Source of the DNA: JAXLYE01 sp046351595
GTDB lineage: Bacteria > Myxococcota_A > Polyangia > Palsa-1104 > JAEUJZ01
Assembly: GCA_046351595.1 (NCBI GenBank)
Contig: JAXLYE010000001.1
Coordinates: 1,674,001-1,738,000, forward strand
Direction: 5' to 3'
Length of the DNA stretch: 64,000 nucleotides
Each line of letters begins with the position of its first letter. Within the stretch, counting starts at the first letter, position 1. Below are positions 9,257 to 19,153 of this stretch, piece by piece. Made by a program: the position numbers and the translations under genes. The notes beneath the pieces were generated by a model, which was given only the letters and a program-made list of their open reading frames with translations, had not been told where the DNA came from and did no database searches.

Positions 9257-10399
9257 GTGGCAGAGCAGAGCAGCGATCGCGTCGGGGTCACGGTCCTGTC
9301 CGGGTTCCTCGGCAGCGGCAAGACCACGCTCTTGCGCAGGCTCGTCAGCGACCCCGAGCTCGGGCCTGGGCTGGCGGTCATCGTCAACGACCTCGGCGAG
9401 CTCGGGCTCGACCACGAGCTCATCGCCGACGCCGGCGATGCGAACCAGACGCCGACGCTGCGCATCACCGAGCTGACCTCGGGCTGCGTGTGCTGCACGC
9501 TGCGCAGCGACCTGTCGAGCGCCCTCATGGATCTGGCGCGCGGCGTCGGTCTGCCGCGGCCGCCGCGCCACATCCTCATCGAGCCGAGCGGCATCGCCCG
9601 CGCCTCCGAGGTGAGCTTCGCCGTCAACGCGCTAAGCTTCGACGGGCCGGTGCGCACCGACGCCGTGGTCACGCTGGTCGACGCCCACAACGCGCTGCGC
9701 AGCCACCGCGAGCACCTCGAGCTGTTCGAGGATCAGGTGCGCAACGCCGACCTGATCCTGCTCAACAAGCGCGACCTAGTGCCCGGCGCCGACGAGCGCG
9801 AGGCGGTCGAGCGCCTGGTCGCCGAGCTGTCGCCGCGCGCCGCCCGCATCTGGACCGAGCGCGCCGCGGTCTCGCCGTCGCTGCTGCTCGGCCAGCTCGA
9901 GCTCGCAGGCCGGAACGAGCCAGCGCCCGGACAGGAACACGAGCCCGAGCACGCACACGAGCACGCACACACGCACGCGCACGCGCACGCGCCCACCGCC
10001 CCGACCTCGGCGCAGCCGGCGGCGCACGGCATCACCGCGCTGACCGTGCCGCTCGCCGCGGGCCAGGCGCTGGACTACGCGGCGCTCGAGGACTTCCTGG
10101 ACGCGCAGGCCGACCGCATCTTCCGCATCAAGGGCATCGTCGACGTCGTGCCCATCGGCGCGCCCGCTGCGGGCACGGGTGGCAGCGAGGCCGCGGACGC
10201 CGTGCCGCACCTGGTGCAGGCGGTCGGCGACCGCGTCGAGATCGACGCCCTGCCGCCGGGCTCACCGCTCGCTCGGGCGTCGCGGCGGCTGCTGTTCATC
10301 GGCGACGTCGTCACTCTGAAGGGCGCGGAGGCAGACCTGCGCGCCGGCCTTGCGGCCTGTGCCCGAGGCGGGAGTCGAACCCGCACGCCTTGCGGCTAA
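9257..10399 (+). CDS. CobW/COG0523-family GTP-binding metal chaperone
   Basis: About 380 aa from GTG 9257, set by GGAGG at 9246-9250. Walker A GFLGSGKT (16-23), the COG0523 metal motif CVCC (77-80, in SGCVCCTL), and NKRD (170-173) are all present, followed by a His-rich linker (about 228-245, alternating HA/HE/HT) and a CobW C-terminal domain. These GTPases deliver metal ions, often zinc or cobalt, to target proteins. The His-rich linker favours a zinc or nickel store role. Oddity: the last 13 codons (10360-10399) lie on the strand opposite a tRNA-Leu gene, so the peptide tail ARGGSRTRTPCG is simply the antisense of the tRNA. The stop TAA is inside the tRNA. Confidence 0.9.
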   Translation: MAEQSSDRVGVTVLSGFLGSGKTTLLRRLVSDPELGPGLAVIVNDLGELGLDHELIADAGDANQTPTLRITELTSGCVCCTLRSDLSSALMDLARGVGLPRPPRHILIEPSGIARASEVSFAVNALSFDGPVRTDAVVTLVDAHNALRSHREHLELFEDQVRNADLILLNKRDLVPGADEREAVERLVAELSPRAARIWTERAAVSPSLLLGQLELAGRNEPAPGQEHEPEHAHEHAHTHAHAHAPTAPTSAQPAAHGITALTVPLAAGQALDYAALEDFLDAQADRIFRIKGIVDVVPIGAPAAGTGGSEAADAVPHLVQAVGDRVEIDALPPGSPLARASRRLLFIGDVVTLKGAEADLRAGLAACARGGSRTRTPCG

Positions 10400-10441
10400 G
10401 GATTTTAAGTCCTCTGCGTTTGCCGGTTTCGCCACTCGGGC
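10360..10441 (-). tRNA. tRNA-Leu (anticodon TAA)
   Basis: On the minus strand an 82-nt cloverleaf reads: acceptor GCCCGAG paired with CTCGGGC and discriminator A; D-arm GCG...CGC; anticodon stem GAGGA/TCCTT with loop CTTAAAA, giving anticodon TAA; a long class II variable arm as expected for Leu; T-arm GCGGG-TTCGACT-CCCGC. No CCA is encoded after the discriminator. It overlaps the end of the CobW-type frame on the opposite strand and is divergent from the HAD gene. Confidence 0.95.
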
Positions 10442-10535
10442 GGTCGCGCCTGGAAAGGCGCAGACCCAGTGCGACCGCAGTTCTATCAGAAAACCGCTTG
10501 CGCGGGCGGGGCACGGATCGCACAGAATCCTTCGC

Positions 10536-11207
10536 ATGGAGAGTCTGATCCGCCAGAGCGTGGCCGCCGTGTGCTTCGATCTCGACGGCACCCTGGTGGA
10601 CAGCGAGGGCGAGGCGGCGGATGCGATCGACCTGGCGCTCTCGCCCTACGGCCGCACGCTGACGCTTGTGGAGCGTGACTTCGTGGTCGGCCACAGCGCC
10701 GACGCCATCTACGAGTTCATCCGCGGCCACGGCGGCGTGCCGCTGACGCTGCCCGAGTTCGAGGACGCGGTCTACAAGGCGCGGGTCGAGCTGTTCCGGC
10801 ACCACGGCGCCGGCGAGCTGCCGGGCGCGCGCCCGGTCGTCCACCTCGTGTCGTCGCACCTGCCGTGCGCGCTGGTCACCGGCTCGACGCGGCCCGAGGC
10901 CGAGCTGATGCTGTCGGCGCTGCAGCTGGGCGGCTGCTTCCGCGTCACGATGTGCGCGGGGGACTATGTGCGCAGCAAGCCCTCACCCGAGCCGTACCTG
11001 CGGGCCGCCGAGGCGCTCGGGTTCGCGCCGGCTTTGTGCCTGGCCATCGAGGACTCGACCGCGGGCATCGCCGCCGCGCGCGCGGCCGGCATGCTGTGCA
11101 TCGCGGTGCGCGCCGGCAACCGCTACGGCCAGGATCAGTCCGAGGCCAACCTGATCGTCGACTCGCTGCACGACGTGGCGCAGCTGTTCGCGGCCCGGGG
11201 CGGCTGA
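10536..11207 (+). CDS. HAD-superfamily phosphatase (phosphoglycolate phosphatase / beta-phosphoglucomutase-like)
   Basis: About 223 aa from ATG 10536; the frame continues upstream but through the tRNA region. HAD motif I is FDLDGTLVDSE (Asp15 nucleophile, Asp17), motif II is ALVTGST, motif III Lys is in RSKPSPEPY and motif IV is CLAIEDSTAG. A helical cap lies between motifs I and II, as in subclass I HADs. The enzyme should hydrolyse or transfer phosphate on a small sugar phosphate or similar substrate; the exact substrate cannot be told. It stands between the tRNA and the convergent DUF3570 gene. Confidence 0.9.
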   Translation: MESLIRQSVAAVCFDLDGTLVDSEGEAADAIDLALSPYGRTLTLVERDFVVGHSADAIYEFIRGHGGVPLTLPEFEDAVYKARVELFRHHGAGELPGARPVVHLVSSHLPCALVTGSTRPEAELMLSALQLGGCFRVTMCAGDYVRSKPSPEPYLRAAEALGFAPALCLAIEDSTAGIAAARAAGMLCIAVRAGNRYGQDQSEANLIVDSLHDVAQLFAARGG

Positions 11208-11228
11208 GCCGGCGTCGGCGGCGCGCGC

Positions 11229-12578
11229 TCAGAGCGGGACGTACCAGCCGAGCGCCGCGAACCCGGCGCCGCAGGTCAGCGAGCAGCCGGCCGGCGCGCT
11301 GGGATCGCCGCTGGACAGCGGGATGCCGAACTGGTTGCCGACCGCGCGGTCCGCGAACCACATGCCGCCGGACAGCTCGACGGCGCTGCGGCTCAGCCGG
11401 TCGCCGACGAAGCCGCTGCCCGCGAGGAAGCTCAGGCGCCACTTGATCTGCAGGTCCCAGGTGTAGGTCGCATAGTCCCCGAGCTTGACGTCCGAGGTGT
11501 AGACGTAGTCCGGTCCGACGGCGCCGCTGGTCGGATCGGTGCGCGTGCCCCACTCGGCGCCGTAGTCCGAGTAGCACGGCGCGCCCGGGAACCCGCCCAT
11601 GGCCACCGAGCACTCGCTGCGGTAGAAGCTCACCGCCCACTGCCGGTAGTAGCCGAGCAGGCCGCGGACCTCGACGGGGCCGAGCTGCACGTAGCCGGCG
11701 AGCTCGGGGTTCACCGCCTTGAGCGCCCAGCTGTCGGCGTGGATGCGCAGGCCCGGCCGCAGCGTCACGTGCGAGACGGTCGGGTTGCCGGTGCGCAGCA
11801 TGCCGTGCAGCGACAGCGCCACCACGTGCCGCAGCCGCGTCGTCGGCAGCTTCTCGACCTCACGGCGCTCGGAGTTGACCCAGACCGGGCGGTACGGGTT
11901 GTTCATGTACCCGTCGGCGTAGGTCAGCTCGTAGCTGGCGGTGCCGAGCACGGTGCGCGATAGCGCCTGCGTCGCCAGCACGACCGCGTGCACGGTCTGC
12001 ATCGTGCCCTGCACCAGGTAGCCGGTCGGGCCCAGGCGCTTGCCGACGGTGTTGTGGCCGTAATCAACCCCGAGCAGCAGCGACGTGTTGTCCTGGAAGA
12101 AGCTGAGCTTGGCGCGCAGGCCGGCGTTGTGGGACCAGTAGTCGCTCTCGGTCGAGTAGCTGTAGCTGCCCGAGAGGCGGTTCTTGCCGCCCACCGGCAC
12201 CTCGACGCCGAAGCCGCTCTCGTGGCGCAGCTCGGTGAACGGCCGGTCCGACGAGGCGCCCGCCGCCACCGACGCCGAGGTGATGGCGTCCAGCATGTAG
12301 CGCGCCTGCAGCCCGACGCCGCTCGGCAGCTCCTGGCGCAGGTCGACGGTCGGGTTGAGCACGCGCGTATTGCGGTCGCGCCAGTAGTTGCCGCGGAAGG
12401 CGACCTCGCCGCTCGGGTTCAGCGGCATGTCCTCGGCGCGCGCCGGCCCGGCCCCGGACAGCAAGAAAAGGAGCAGCGCGAGCAGCAGCGACGCGGCCCC
12501 GGCGCGGCGCGGCAGGGTGCGGCCACGCGCTCGGCTAGCTGTCACAGGCACGCCCGTACCAAGGCCGCTCAGTTGCAT
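11229..12578 (-). CDS. DUF3570 outer-membrane-type protein
   Basis: About 449 aa from ATG 12578, which overlaps the stop of the preceding DUF4266 gene by 10 bp, implying translational coupling. A signal peptide (about 20-47, LLLALLLFLLSGAGPARA) is followed by alternating aromatic/polar strands and conserved stretches such as SGSYSYSTESDYWSHN, SYELTYADGYMNNPYR and LSLHGMLRTGN. This matches the DUF3570 family of predicted beta-barrels, which is usually next to DUF4266 and often near FMN-transferase and thioredoxin genes. Those partners are not seen here. No function is known to me for DUF3570. It is convergent with the HAD gene. Confidence 0.85.
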   Translation of the reverse strand: MQLSGLGTGVPVTASRARGRTLPRRAGAASLLLALLLFLLSGAGPARAEDMPLNPSGEVAFRGNYWRDRNTRVLNPTVDLRQELPSGVGLQARYMLDAITSASVAAGASSDRPFTELRHESGFGVEVPVGGKNRLSGSYSYSTESDYWSHNAGLRAKLSFFQDNTSLLLGVDYGHNTVGKRLGPTGYLVQGTMQTVHAVVLATQALSRTVLGTASYELTYADGYMNNPYRPVWVNSERREVEKLPTTRLRHVVALSLHGMLRTGNPTVSHVTLRPGLRIHADSWALKAVNPELAGYVQLGPVEVRGLLGYYRQWAVSFYRSECSVAMGGFPGAPCYSDYGAEWGTRTDPTSGAVGPDYVYTSDVKLGDYATYTWDLQIKWRLSFLAGSGFVGDRLSRSAVELSGGMWFADRAVGNQFGIPLSSGDPSAPAGCSLTCGAGFAALGWYVPL

Positions 12579-12910
12579 CCACAGCCACCGCCGGCCGTGC
12601 CGAAGCCGCCCTCGCTGCCCTGGCGCGAGCCCTCCCAGTGGCCGCGGAACTTCAGCTCGGCGCCGTCGCCGAAGCCGGGGGCCATGCAGCGCTCGGCCAG
12701 GTACTCGCGCTGGAACGGCTTGACGACGACGCAGCCGCTCAGCCCGCAGGCGACAGCGACGGCGACGATCGCGCGGGCGAGCCGACCGCGCGCCCAGCGA
12801 CGGCAGGGCCGGCCCGCACCGGCCCCGGCCACCAGGTCGGCCAACTCGGCGCGGACCGAGGCGGGAGCGGCGCAGGGCGCGGGGCGCGCGGAGCCAGGGC
12901 CAGCAGTCAT
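12569..12910 (-). CDS. DUF4266 small lipoprotein
   Basis: 113 aa from ATG 12910. A hydrophobic segment ends in lipobox GLSGC (Cys60). The mature part is only about 54 residues: VVVKPFQREYLAERCM, then GAELKFRGHWEGSRQGSEGG and the diagnostic tail GGGCGCN. That tail and the neighbour identify DUF4266. The leader before the hydrophobic core is long (about 45 residues); a GTG near 12832 would give a normal-length signal peptide and could be the true start. The gene overlaps the DUF3570 start, so the two are almost surely made together, perhaps a lipoprotein partner of the barrel. The conserved Cys pair near the C-terminus could bind metal or form a thioether or disulfide. Confidence 0.85.
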   Translation of the reverse strand: MTAGPGSARPAPCAAPASVRAELADLVAGAGAGRPCRRWARGRLARAIVAVAVACGLSGCVVVKPFQREYLAERCMAPGFGDGAELKFRGHWEGSRQGSEGGFGTAGGGCGCN

Positions 12911-12933
12911 GCGGGCGCTTGTAACACGCCGGA

Positions 12934-13010
12934 CCGCAAAGGCAAAGTGCCCGGCGCGGCGCGGCCCCCGAGGCGTACCTGCCCCAGCGGCCGCCGGACC
13001 GCAAAGGCAC
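12934..13010 (-). promoter_or_regulatory. Two copies of a GCCTTTGCGG motif upstream of DUF4266
   Basis: On the minus strand the 12-mer GTGCCTTTGCGG occurs at 13010-12999 and its last ten bases (GCCTTTGCGG) again at 12943-12934, about 90 and 25 bp upstream of the DUF4266 start. The same 12-mer appears at 20240-20251 upstream of the symporter gene. This suggests a shared operator; no regulator is identified. Confidence 0.35.
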
Positions 13011-13416
13011 TTGCCAGGACCTGGCAGGCCGCCGCCCACCGCCCGCCATCCGGCCAGCCGCCAAGCCGTCGCAGACCCTCGCAGATTGTCGCAGACCCGC
13101 GCAGACGGGCGCCCCGCACACACCCGCCGACCGCCACGCGCCCGCAGCGGCTCGCTCGCCGCCGCACCGCCGGCCCTGGGTTGCCGGGTTGAAGCTTCCG
13201 GTTCCCTGGTTCGCCCTGGTTTCGTGAGGTTCTGTGATCCGGCGCGCGAAAGCGGGCCGCGCGCGGGCGTACCTGCGCTCACGACGCTCTGCCGGCACTC
13301 TGGCGGCGCTCTGCCGGCGCCCTGTCGGGTAATTCCTGGCTCGTTCGTCTCCGCGGGACGCGCGAGGATCCCGAAGGATCCCGCCGACGGCCTTGTAGAT
13401 TTGCGCCGAGGGCCCG

Positions 13417-13425
13417 TGATACGAT
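13417..13425 (+). promoter_or_regulatory. Extended -10 promoter-like element
   Basis: TGATACGAT resembles an extended -10 (TGn-TATAAT). It is the best promoter-like site ahead of the two MBL-fold genes, but no good -35 was seen and the leader would be about 150-350 nt. Confidence 0.25.
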
Positions 13426-13787
13426 GGAGGCAGTTTCGCGCGCGTGATGGAACCCCTAAAGTCTCTCCCGACCAGCAGGGCCCGTGCGTCGGTAAAGGCG
13501 ACGTCATCCCGCCTGTCCGCGCGCGCCAAGCAGCCTGGAGCTTTCAACGGCGAGGGCGGGTTCAGTCGAGGAGGCGGAGCACGTTGCGGGAGCCGCAGCG
13601 ACCAGACCAGCGACCCGAGCAGCCGCCCGATCAGCAGCCTGGTCAGCCGCCCCATGGGCGGGCTGAGCAGCAAGCCGGTCGCGCAGCTCCTGACCAGCAG
13701 CCTGGTCAGCGATCGGGGTCGCCTTCGCCGTCTCCTTCGCCTTCAGGGCCGCAGTCGGCTCTTCCGTCGGCAGGGGGGGCCGTAGCG

Positions 13788-14800
13788 ATGAAACTCCGCT
13801 TCTGGGGCGTCCGGGGCTCGTTCCCGGTGCCAGGGCCGAACACCCAGCGCTACGGCGGCAATACGAGCTGCGTCGAGGTCCGCTGCGCCAGCGAGAAGGA
13901 CCCGACCGCGCCGCGCCTCATCCTCGACGCCGGCACCGGCCTGCGCCGGCTCGGCAAGGAGATGATGCACGGCCTGTTCGGCGAGGGCCGCGGCACCGCC
14001 CACCTGCTCGTCAGCCACACCCACTGGGACCACATCCAGGGCCTGCCGTTTTTCGCTCCGATCTATCACCGCGGCAACCGCTTCCACGTCTACGCCCGCC
14101 AGCGCGACGACACGCACTTAAGGACGGTCTTCGCGCTGCAGTCGGACAACCCGTACTTCTCGGTGCCGTTCGACGCCGCCGCCGCGGCCATCGAGTTCAC
14201 CGAGCTGTCCGACGACGCGCACTTCGAGATCGGGCCGGTGCGGGTGCGCTGCACGCGACTGAACCACCCGTGGATCGCGATCGCGTTCCGGCTCGACTAC
14301 GACGGGGCTTCCGTCGCGTACGTGACCGACACCGCGCCGTTCCGCGACATCCTCATCGAGCAGAAGTTCATCAGCCGGCCGCCGCGCCCGGGTGACCCGC
14401 TGCGCCCCGAGGACGCCGCGAAGCTGGCCGCGATGCGCGCCGGCGTCGTCGCGCTGTGCGAGGGCGCGGACCTGGTCATCTACGACACCCAGTTCACGCC
14501 GCTGGAGTACAGCCAGAAGCCGCACTGGGGCCACAGCTGCCCCGAGGACGCGATCGAGATCGCGCGCGAGGCCGGCGCCGGGGCGCTGATGCTGTTCCAC
14601 CACTCGCCCGAGCGCACCGACCTGCAGATCGACGAGATCCTGGCCTTCCACCGCGGCCAGCTGGAGCGCGACGGCTCGCGCCTCAACATCTACGCGGCGT
14701 ACGAGGGCATGGAGGTCGACGTCACGCGGCACGGCGTCATCATCCGCGCCGCCGAGCCGGGCACCGGCAACCCCTCGAAGCAGAGCGGCGAGGTGCCGAC

Positions 14801-14810
<10 letters not shown>
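13788..14810 (+). CDS. Metallo-beta-lactamase-fold hydrolase, first of a tandem pair
   Basis: 340 aa from ATG 13788, preceded by an AGGGGGGG tract. It begins MKLRFWGVRGSFPVPGP and has RYGGNTSCVEV, DAGTGLR and the metal motif HTHWDH (77-82) in SHTHWDHIQGLPFF, then a later YVTDTAPFRD and YDTQFTPLEY. This is the COG1235/cyclic-phosphodiesterase-like branch of the superfamily. An alternative start is TTG 13584, which has GAGGAGG nine bases upstream and would add 68 Pro/Gln-rich residues. The next gene overlaps by 10 bp and encodes a paralogue. Substrate is unknown; such enzymes include phosphodiesterases, nucleases and PhnP-like hydrolases. Confidence 0.88.
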
Positions 14811-15664
<854 letters not shown>

Positions 15665-15667
15665 GCA

Positions 15668-15785
15668 CGGTCCGCCGGCGCGCCGATCCCCGGCTTACGT
15701 CCTCGCTCCCTCCCTGAGGCGTACGGACGTACACCTCGGTCGGTCGCTCCGGGCGCGCTCGGGCCTCGACGCGCCGGGCGGACCG
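15668..15785. repeat. Nested inverted-repeat element between convergent genes
   Basis: Outer arms: CGGTCCGCCGGCGCG at 15668-15682 and its complement with one extra G at 15770-15785. Inner hairpin: CTGAGGCGTAC (15714-15724), loop GGAC, GTACACCTCGG (15729-15739), with one mismatch and one G-T pair. It fills the gap between the second MBL gene and the CehA/McbA gene. It could be a bidirectional terminator, a REP-like element or a structured RNA; no T-run is present. Confidence 0.5.
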
Positions 15786-15805
15786 CTCTTGCACAGCGGG
15801 TGCGG

Positions 15806-18800
15806 TCAGGGCGCGAAGGGCGCCTTCCAGCCGCCGCCGTCGACGTCGACGAACAGCGGGTTGGTGAAGGCGATCGGGTAGGCGCCCTGATCGGTCAGCG
15901 GCTGCCCGTCGAGCAGCTTGCTGACGTCGACGTCCCGCTTGAGGCCGCCCGGCAGCACCGGGAACATCGCCACGCCGCCGAAGGTGCGCGCCAAGAGCCA
16001 CAGGTCGCGGCCGCGCGCGCCCGGCGGGTTTGAGGCGAGCAGGTCCGCGACCTTGACGTCGAGGCTGGCGCGGGCGCGCAGGAAGCGGCCGCCGCCGGGT
16101 CGGTCGATGCGCTCGACGGTCAGCGCGCCGAAGACCCGGGCCTTGCGGCAGCGCTCGGCCGGCACCATGCGGCTGGTCAGGCACACGGCCGGCGCCATCT
16201 CCGGCGGCTTGCCCGGCGGCTCGGACCCCTGGAAGGTGCTGTTGGCGAAGACCTCGAGCGTGTCGATCGGCGCCCACTCGGTGGTCCGCGCCTCGAGCTC
16301 CAGGTGCAGGGTGTCGCCGTCGGGGCGCGCGGTGCCGCCGATGCCGGCGCGGTTGCTGCCGGTGCCGGCGGAGAGCTGCAGCATCGGGCCCGAGCTTACG
16401 ATGAGGTCGCGCGGCGCGCCGCCCTTGCCGCCCACGGTCTTGACCACCTCGTCGGCGACGCTGCCGTCGCGCAGCGCCGCGGCGGAGTCGTCGCGCACCC
16501 GCACCAGCGTGCGCGGCAGGCCCGCCGGCTCCAGGCGCGAGTGCGTATCGCTGGAGCCGACCGCCGCCGGTGTGAAGCCGAACGACAGGAAGTTCATGAA
16601 GTCGCGCAGCACCCGCTCGGTCGTCGCATCGTGGCGCTCGCCGTCGCGGTCCGGCGCCGACGAGTCGACGCCGTTGTAGACCTCGAGGCTGTCGAAGCGG
16701 TCGGAGAACAGCGACGCGTCCTCGGGCAGCCCGAGCAGCGCCGCGGGCACCGGCATGGCGTCGGGGTCGCCGAAGAACGTGCGCGCACCGAAGTCGAAGC
16801 GCAGCGCCGCGCGATCGAAGTTCTGCATGAAGTTCATGAAGCCGCCCTCGGGCGAGCGCGGGTGGTTGATCTGCACCACCTGCGCGCCCTGCCCGCGCAG
16901 CGCGTCGAACAAGAGCGCCGGCGGCAGGTTCGGCCCGTCGCTGCCGCCCCAGTCGAGGGCACCGTAGTTGGGCAGGCTCGCATCGACGCGCAGCGGCCAG
17001 GCGATGAAGTGGCCGTAGCCGAACGGCGTGATCTCGTCGCCCGGCACCGAGTCCACAAGGCCCGTCGCGCCGAGGCTGCGGATGACCGGGCGGAAGTCGG
17101 TGATGACGTCGTGATCCGAGCTGCTGAGAAACTCCAGGCCCTCGGCCAGGTTGGTGACGACGCGGTCCTCGAGCAGCACCGGGCTGTCGGGCGAGTTGGC
17201 GGTGTGCTGGTGGAAGTCGCAGGCGAGGTAGCCGGCGGTGTCGATGACGCGGTACAGGCGCGCCGTCACCGTCGCCTCAGCGCCGGCGGCGAGCGTCACC
17301 TTCTCCTCGTGGCGGGTCCACTCCGGGCCGCGGCTCACGACGACGCGGTAGCTGCCGGGCAAGAGCCGCAGCGGCTGGTCCCAGCGCCCGGCCGCGCCGC
17401 TGCCCAGCGTCGAGTCGCCGCGCAGCGAGTGGCGCACCGCGGTGAGGCCGGGCAGGCCGTGCTCGGTCGGCGGCATGACCGCGGTGTCGCTGACCAGCGG
17501 CGCGCCGATGACCGAGATCTTGCCCGGCATGGGCTGGCCGCTCTCGTCGAGGATGCGGAACTGCAGCCGCGCCGCCTCGGGCACGCTCAGGCGCACCGCG
17601 GGGTCGCCCGCCGGCCCGCCCGCGGCGACGTCGAGCGGCACGACCGGGCCGAGGCGCAGGGCACCGCTCTCGGCGCGCAGCTCGTAGCGGCCGGGCGGCA
17701 GAGCCGTCGCAAAGCGCGTGGTGCCGGCGGCGCCGTCGAGCACCAGCGCGGTGTACGCGTTCTGCCCGCCCTCGTGCCCCGGCCAGTCGAGGCGGCGCAC
17801 GCCGACGCGCACGTTCTCGCCGGCGGTGGTGCCGGTGATCTCGCCGCTCACCTTCACCAGCGGCTGCTGCCGGCGCGCTCGCACCGCGGCCTCGACCTGA
17901 TCCGGACCGCCGCGATAGAGCGACAGGAACAGCCGCTTGTTCGTGCCCTGCCCCGGCGGGATGCTGAGCGACAGCGCCTCGTCCGAGAACAGGTCCTGCT
18001 TGCGCACGAGATCGTAGAACGAGATCGTGAACCCGACGATGGGCAGCGACAGGATGCCGCGCCCGGCCTGCTGCTCGGGGAAGATGCCGAGCGTGGCGCG
18101 GCTGCTGCTCTGCGCGTGGTACTCGGCGACCGGCACCTCCTCGGTCAGGAGCGACAGCGGGTCGCCGGCGCGGTAGCCGCTGCCCGGGGTGTAGCTCTCG
18201 ACGTCGGAGCCGGCGTCGAGCAGCGTGCCCCAGCTGGTCTGCACCTCCTCCTTGCCGGGGTTGTAGAGCGTGTAGACGACCTCGAGCTCGGAGGCGCCGG
18301 GCGCAAGGATGTACGTGACCGCGAGCTTGAGCCCGAGCGCGCGCTCGGCCTGCAGCGACGGTCGCAAGAGCCCGTCGAGCGCCGGGATGGCGTGCAGGCT
18401 GAAGTAGTCGTTTAGCACGTCGACGCCGCGCAGCCGCAGCACCGCGGCCCCGCCGGCGCTGCCGTCGCGCACGACCTCGGCCTCGGTGAAGTTGGCGGTG
18501 CGACCCGAGAGCAGCAGCAGGCCGAGCTCGCCCAGCTGGTCCCCGGCCGGCTGCTCGACGCGGTCGGCATCGATGACGTTGCCGCCGTAGGGCACCGGCG
18601 CCATGGCGCGGCCGGGCTGCTGCACGATGAAGCGCACCTTGTCGTTGGCCAGGAAGTAGTCGCCGAGCCGCGCCTGCGCCGCGGCGCCGTCGATGCGCTC
18701 GCTCGCGAAGTTCTGCTCGGTCAGGCGCCCGGCGCGCGCGCCCGCGGCCCCGCCCGTCGGCGGCAGCGCGGGCAGGAACTGCGCCAGCGGGTCCACGGGC

Positions 18801-19000
18801 TTCATCTCGGTGTCCGTCGTACCGTCGTCGCAGGCGCCGAGCGCCAGCCCCAGCGCCAGCAGCAGTGACGGTAAAGCCCGTCGGGCCGACCGCCCCCGCG
18901 GCCGCTCGTGCGTGTGGGCTCGACCTCGCGACGGCGCGAAGGGCCCGCATAGGTCGAAGAGAGCGGAGAGATCGACAGGATCTGGCCTGCCTCGTGTCAT
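15806..19000 (-). CDS. CehA/McbA-family PHP metallohydrolase lipoprotein
   Basis: 1064 aa. A basic leader runs into a signal segment ending in lipobox ALGAC (Cys57). The first half has beta-rich domains; the second half carries PHP metal motifs: CDFHQHT, SSSDHDV, QINHPR and GSSDTHS. CehA and McbA are carbaryl hydrolases, but most family members have unknown substrates and appear to be secreted phosphoesterase-like enzymes. The PHP motifs are complete, so catalysis is plausible. The start ATG 18998-19000 is preceded by GGGGAAG. Its 40-residue region before the signal helix is long. It is divergent from hemF. A second, differently built CehA/McbA-type protein lies at 29177-31870. Confidence 0.85.
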   Translation of the reverse strand: MTRGRPDPVDLSALFDLCGPFAPSRGRAHTHERPRGRSARRALPSLLLALGLALGACDDGTTDTEMKPVDPLAQFLPALPPTGGAAGARAGRLTEQNFASERIDGAAAQARLGDYFLANDKVRFIVQQPGRAMAPVPYGGNVIDADRVEQPAGDQLGELGLLLLSGRTANFTEAEVVRDGSAGGAAVLRLRGVDVLNDYFSLHAIPALDGLLRPSLQAERALGLKLAVTYILAPGASELEVVYTLYNPGKEEVQTSWGTLLDAGSDVESYTPGSGYRAGDPLSLLTEEVPVAEYHAQSSSRATLGIFPEQQAGRGILSLPIVGFTISFYDLVRKQDLFSDEALSLSIPPGQGTNKRLFLSLYRGGPDQVEAAVRARRQQPLVKVSGEITGTTAGENVRVGVRRLDWPGHEGGQNAYTALVLDGAAGTTRFATALPPGRYELRAESGALRLGPVVPLDVAAGGPAGDPAVRLSVPEAARLQFRILDESGQPMPGKISVIGAPLVSDTAVMPPTEHGLPGLTAVRHSLRGDSTLGSGAAGRWDQPLRLLPGSYRVVVSRGPEWTRHEEKVTLAAGAEATVTARLYRVIDTAGYLACDFHQHTANSPDSPVLLEDRVVTNLAEGLEFLSSSDHDVITDFRPVIRSLGATGLVDSVPGDEITPFGYGHFIAWPLRVDASLPNYGALDWGGSDGPNLPPALLFDALRGQGAQVVQINHPRSPEGGFMNFMQNFDRAALRFDFGARTFFGDPDAMPVPAALLGLPEDASLFSDRFDSLEVYNGVDSSAPDRDGERHDATTERVLRDFMNFLSFGFTPAAVGSSDTHSRLEPAGLPRTLVRVRDDSAAALRDGSVADEVVKTVGGKGGAPRDLIVSSGPMLQLSAGTGSNRAGIGGTARPDGDTLHLELEARTTEWAPIDTLEVFANSTFQGSEPPGKPPEMAPAVCLTSRMVPAERCRKARVFGALTVERIDRPGGGRFLRARASLDVKVADLLASNPPGARGRDLWLLARTFGGVAMFPVLPGGLKRDVDVSKLLDGQPLTDQGAYPIAFTNPLFVDVDGGGWKAPFAP

Positions 19001-19153
19001 TGCGCTTCCCCGTTACGGTTTGGGTTTGCGAGCGTTGTGCGGTCCGCCGCTCGATGCGGTGCGGCTGAGCTGGCCCGATGGTCCGGGCCGGTCGCGGCGG
19101 AGCATAGCGTGCGACACGGCCCCAGCGCGAAGCAGATGCGGCACAATGAGCCC

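Larger units (their letters stand above)
12911..13787. other. 877-bp divergent intergenic region
   Basis: It lies between the DUF4266 start (minus) and the first MBL-fold gene (plus). It holds two copies of CCGGACCGCAAAGGCA (about 12930 and 12996), repeats of CGCAGA/TCGCAG words around 13070-13115, a promoter-like element near 13417, and a Pro/Gln/Ser-rich open stretch 13584-13787 with a direct repeat (GACCAGCAGCCTGGTCAGC-like at about 13628 and 13691). Other long frames here lack protein-like character. Confidence 0.5.

Noticed and set aside
16304..18415. 703-aa reading frame on the plus strand
   Set aside because: Antisense shadow of the CehA/McbA gene, without protein-like features.
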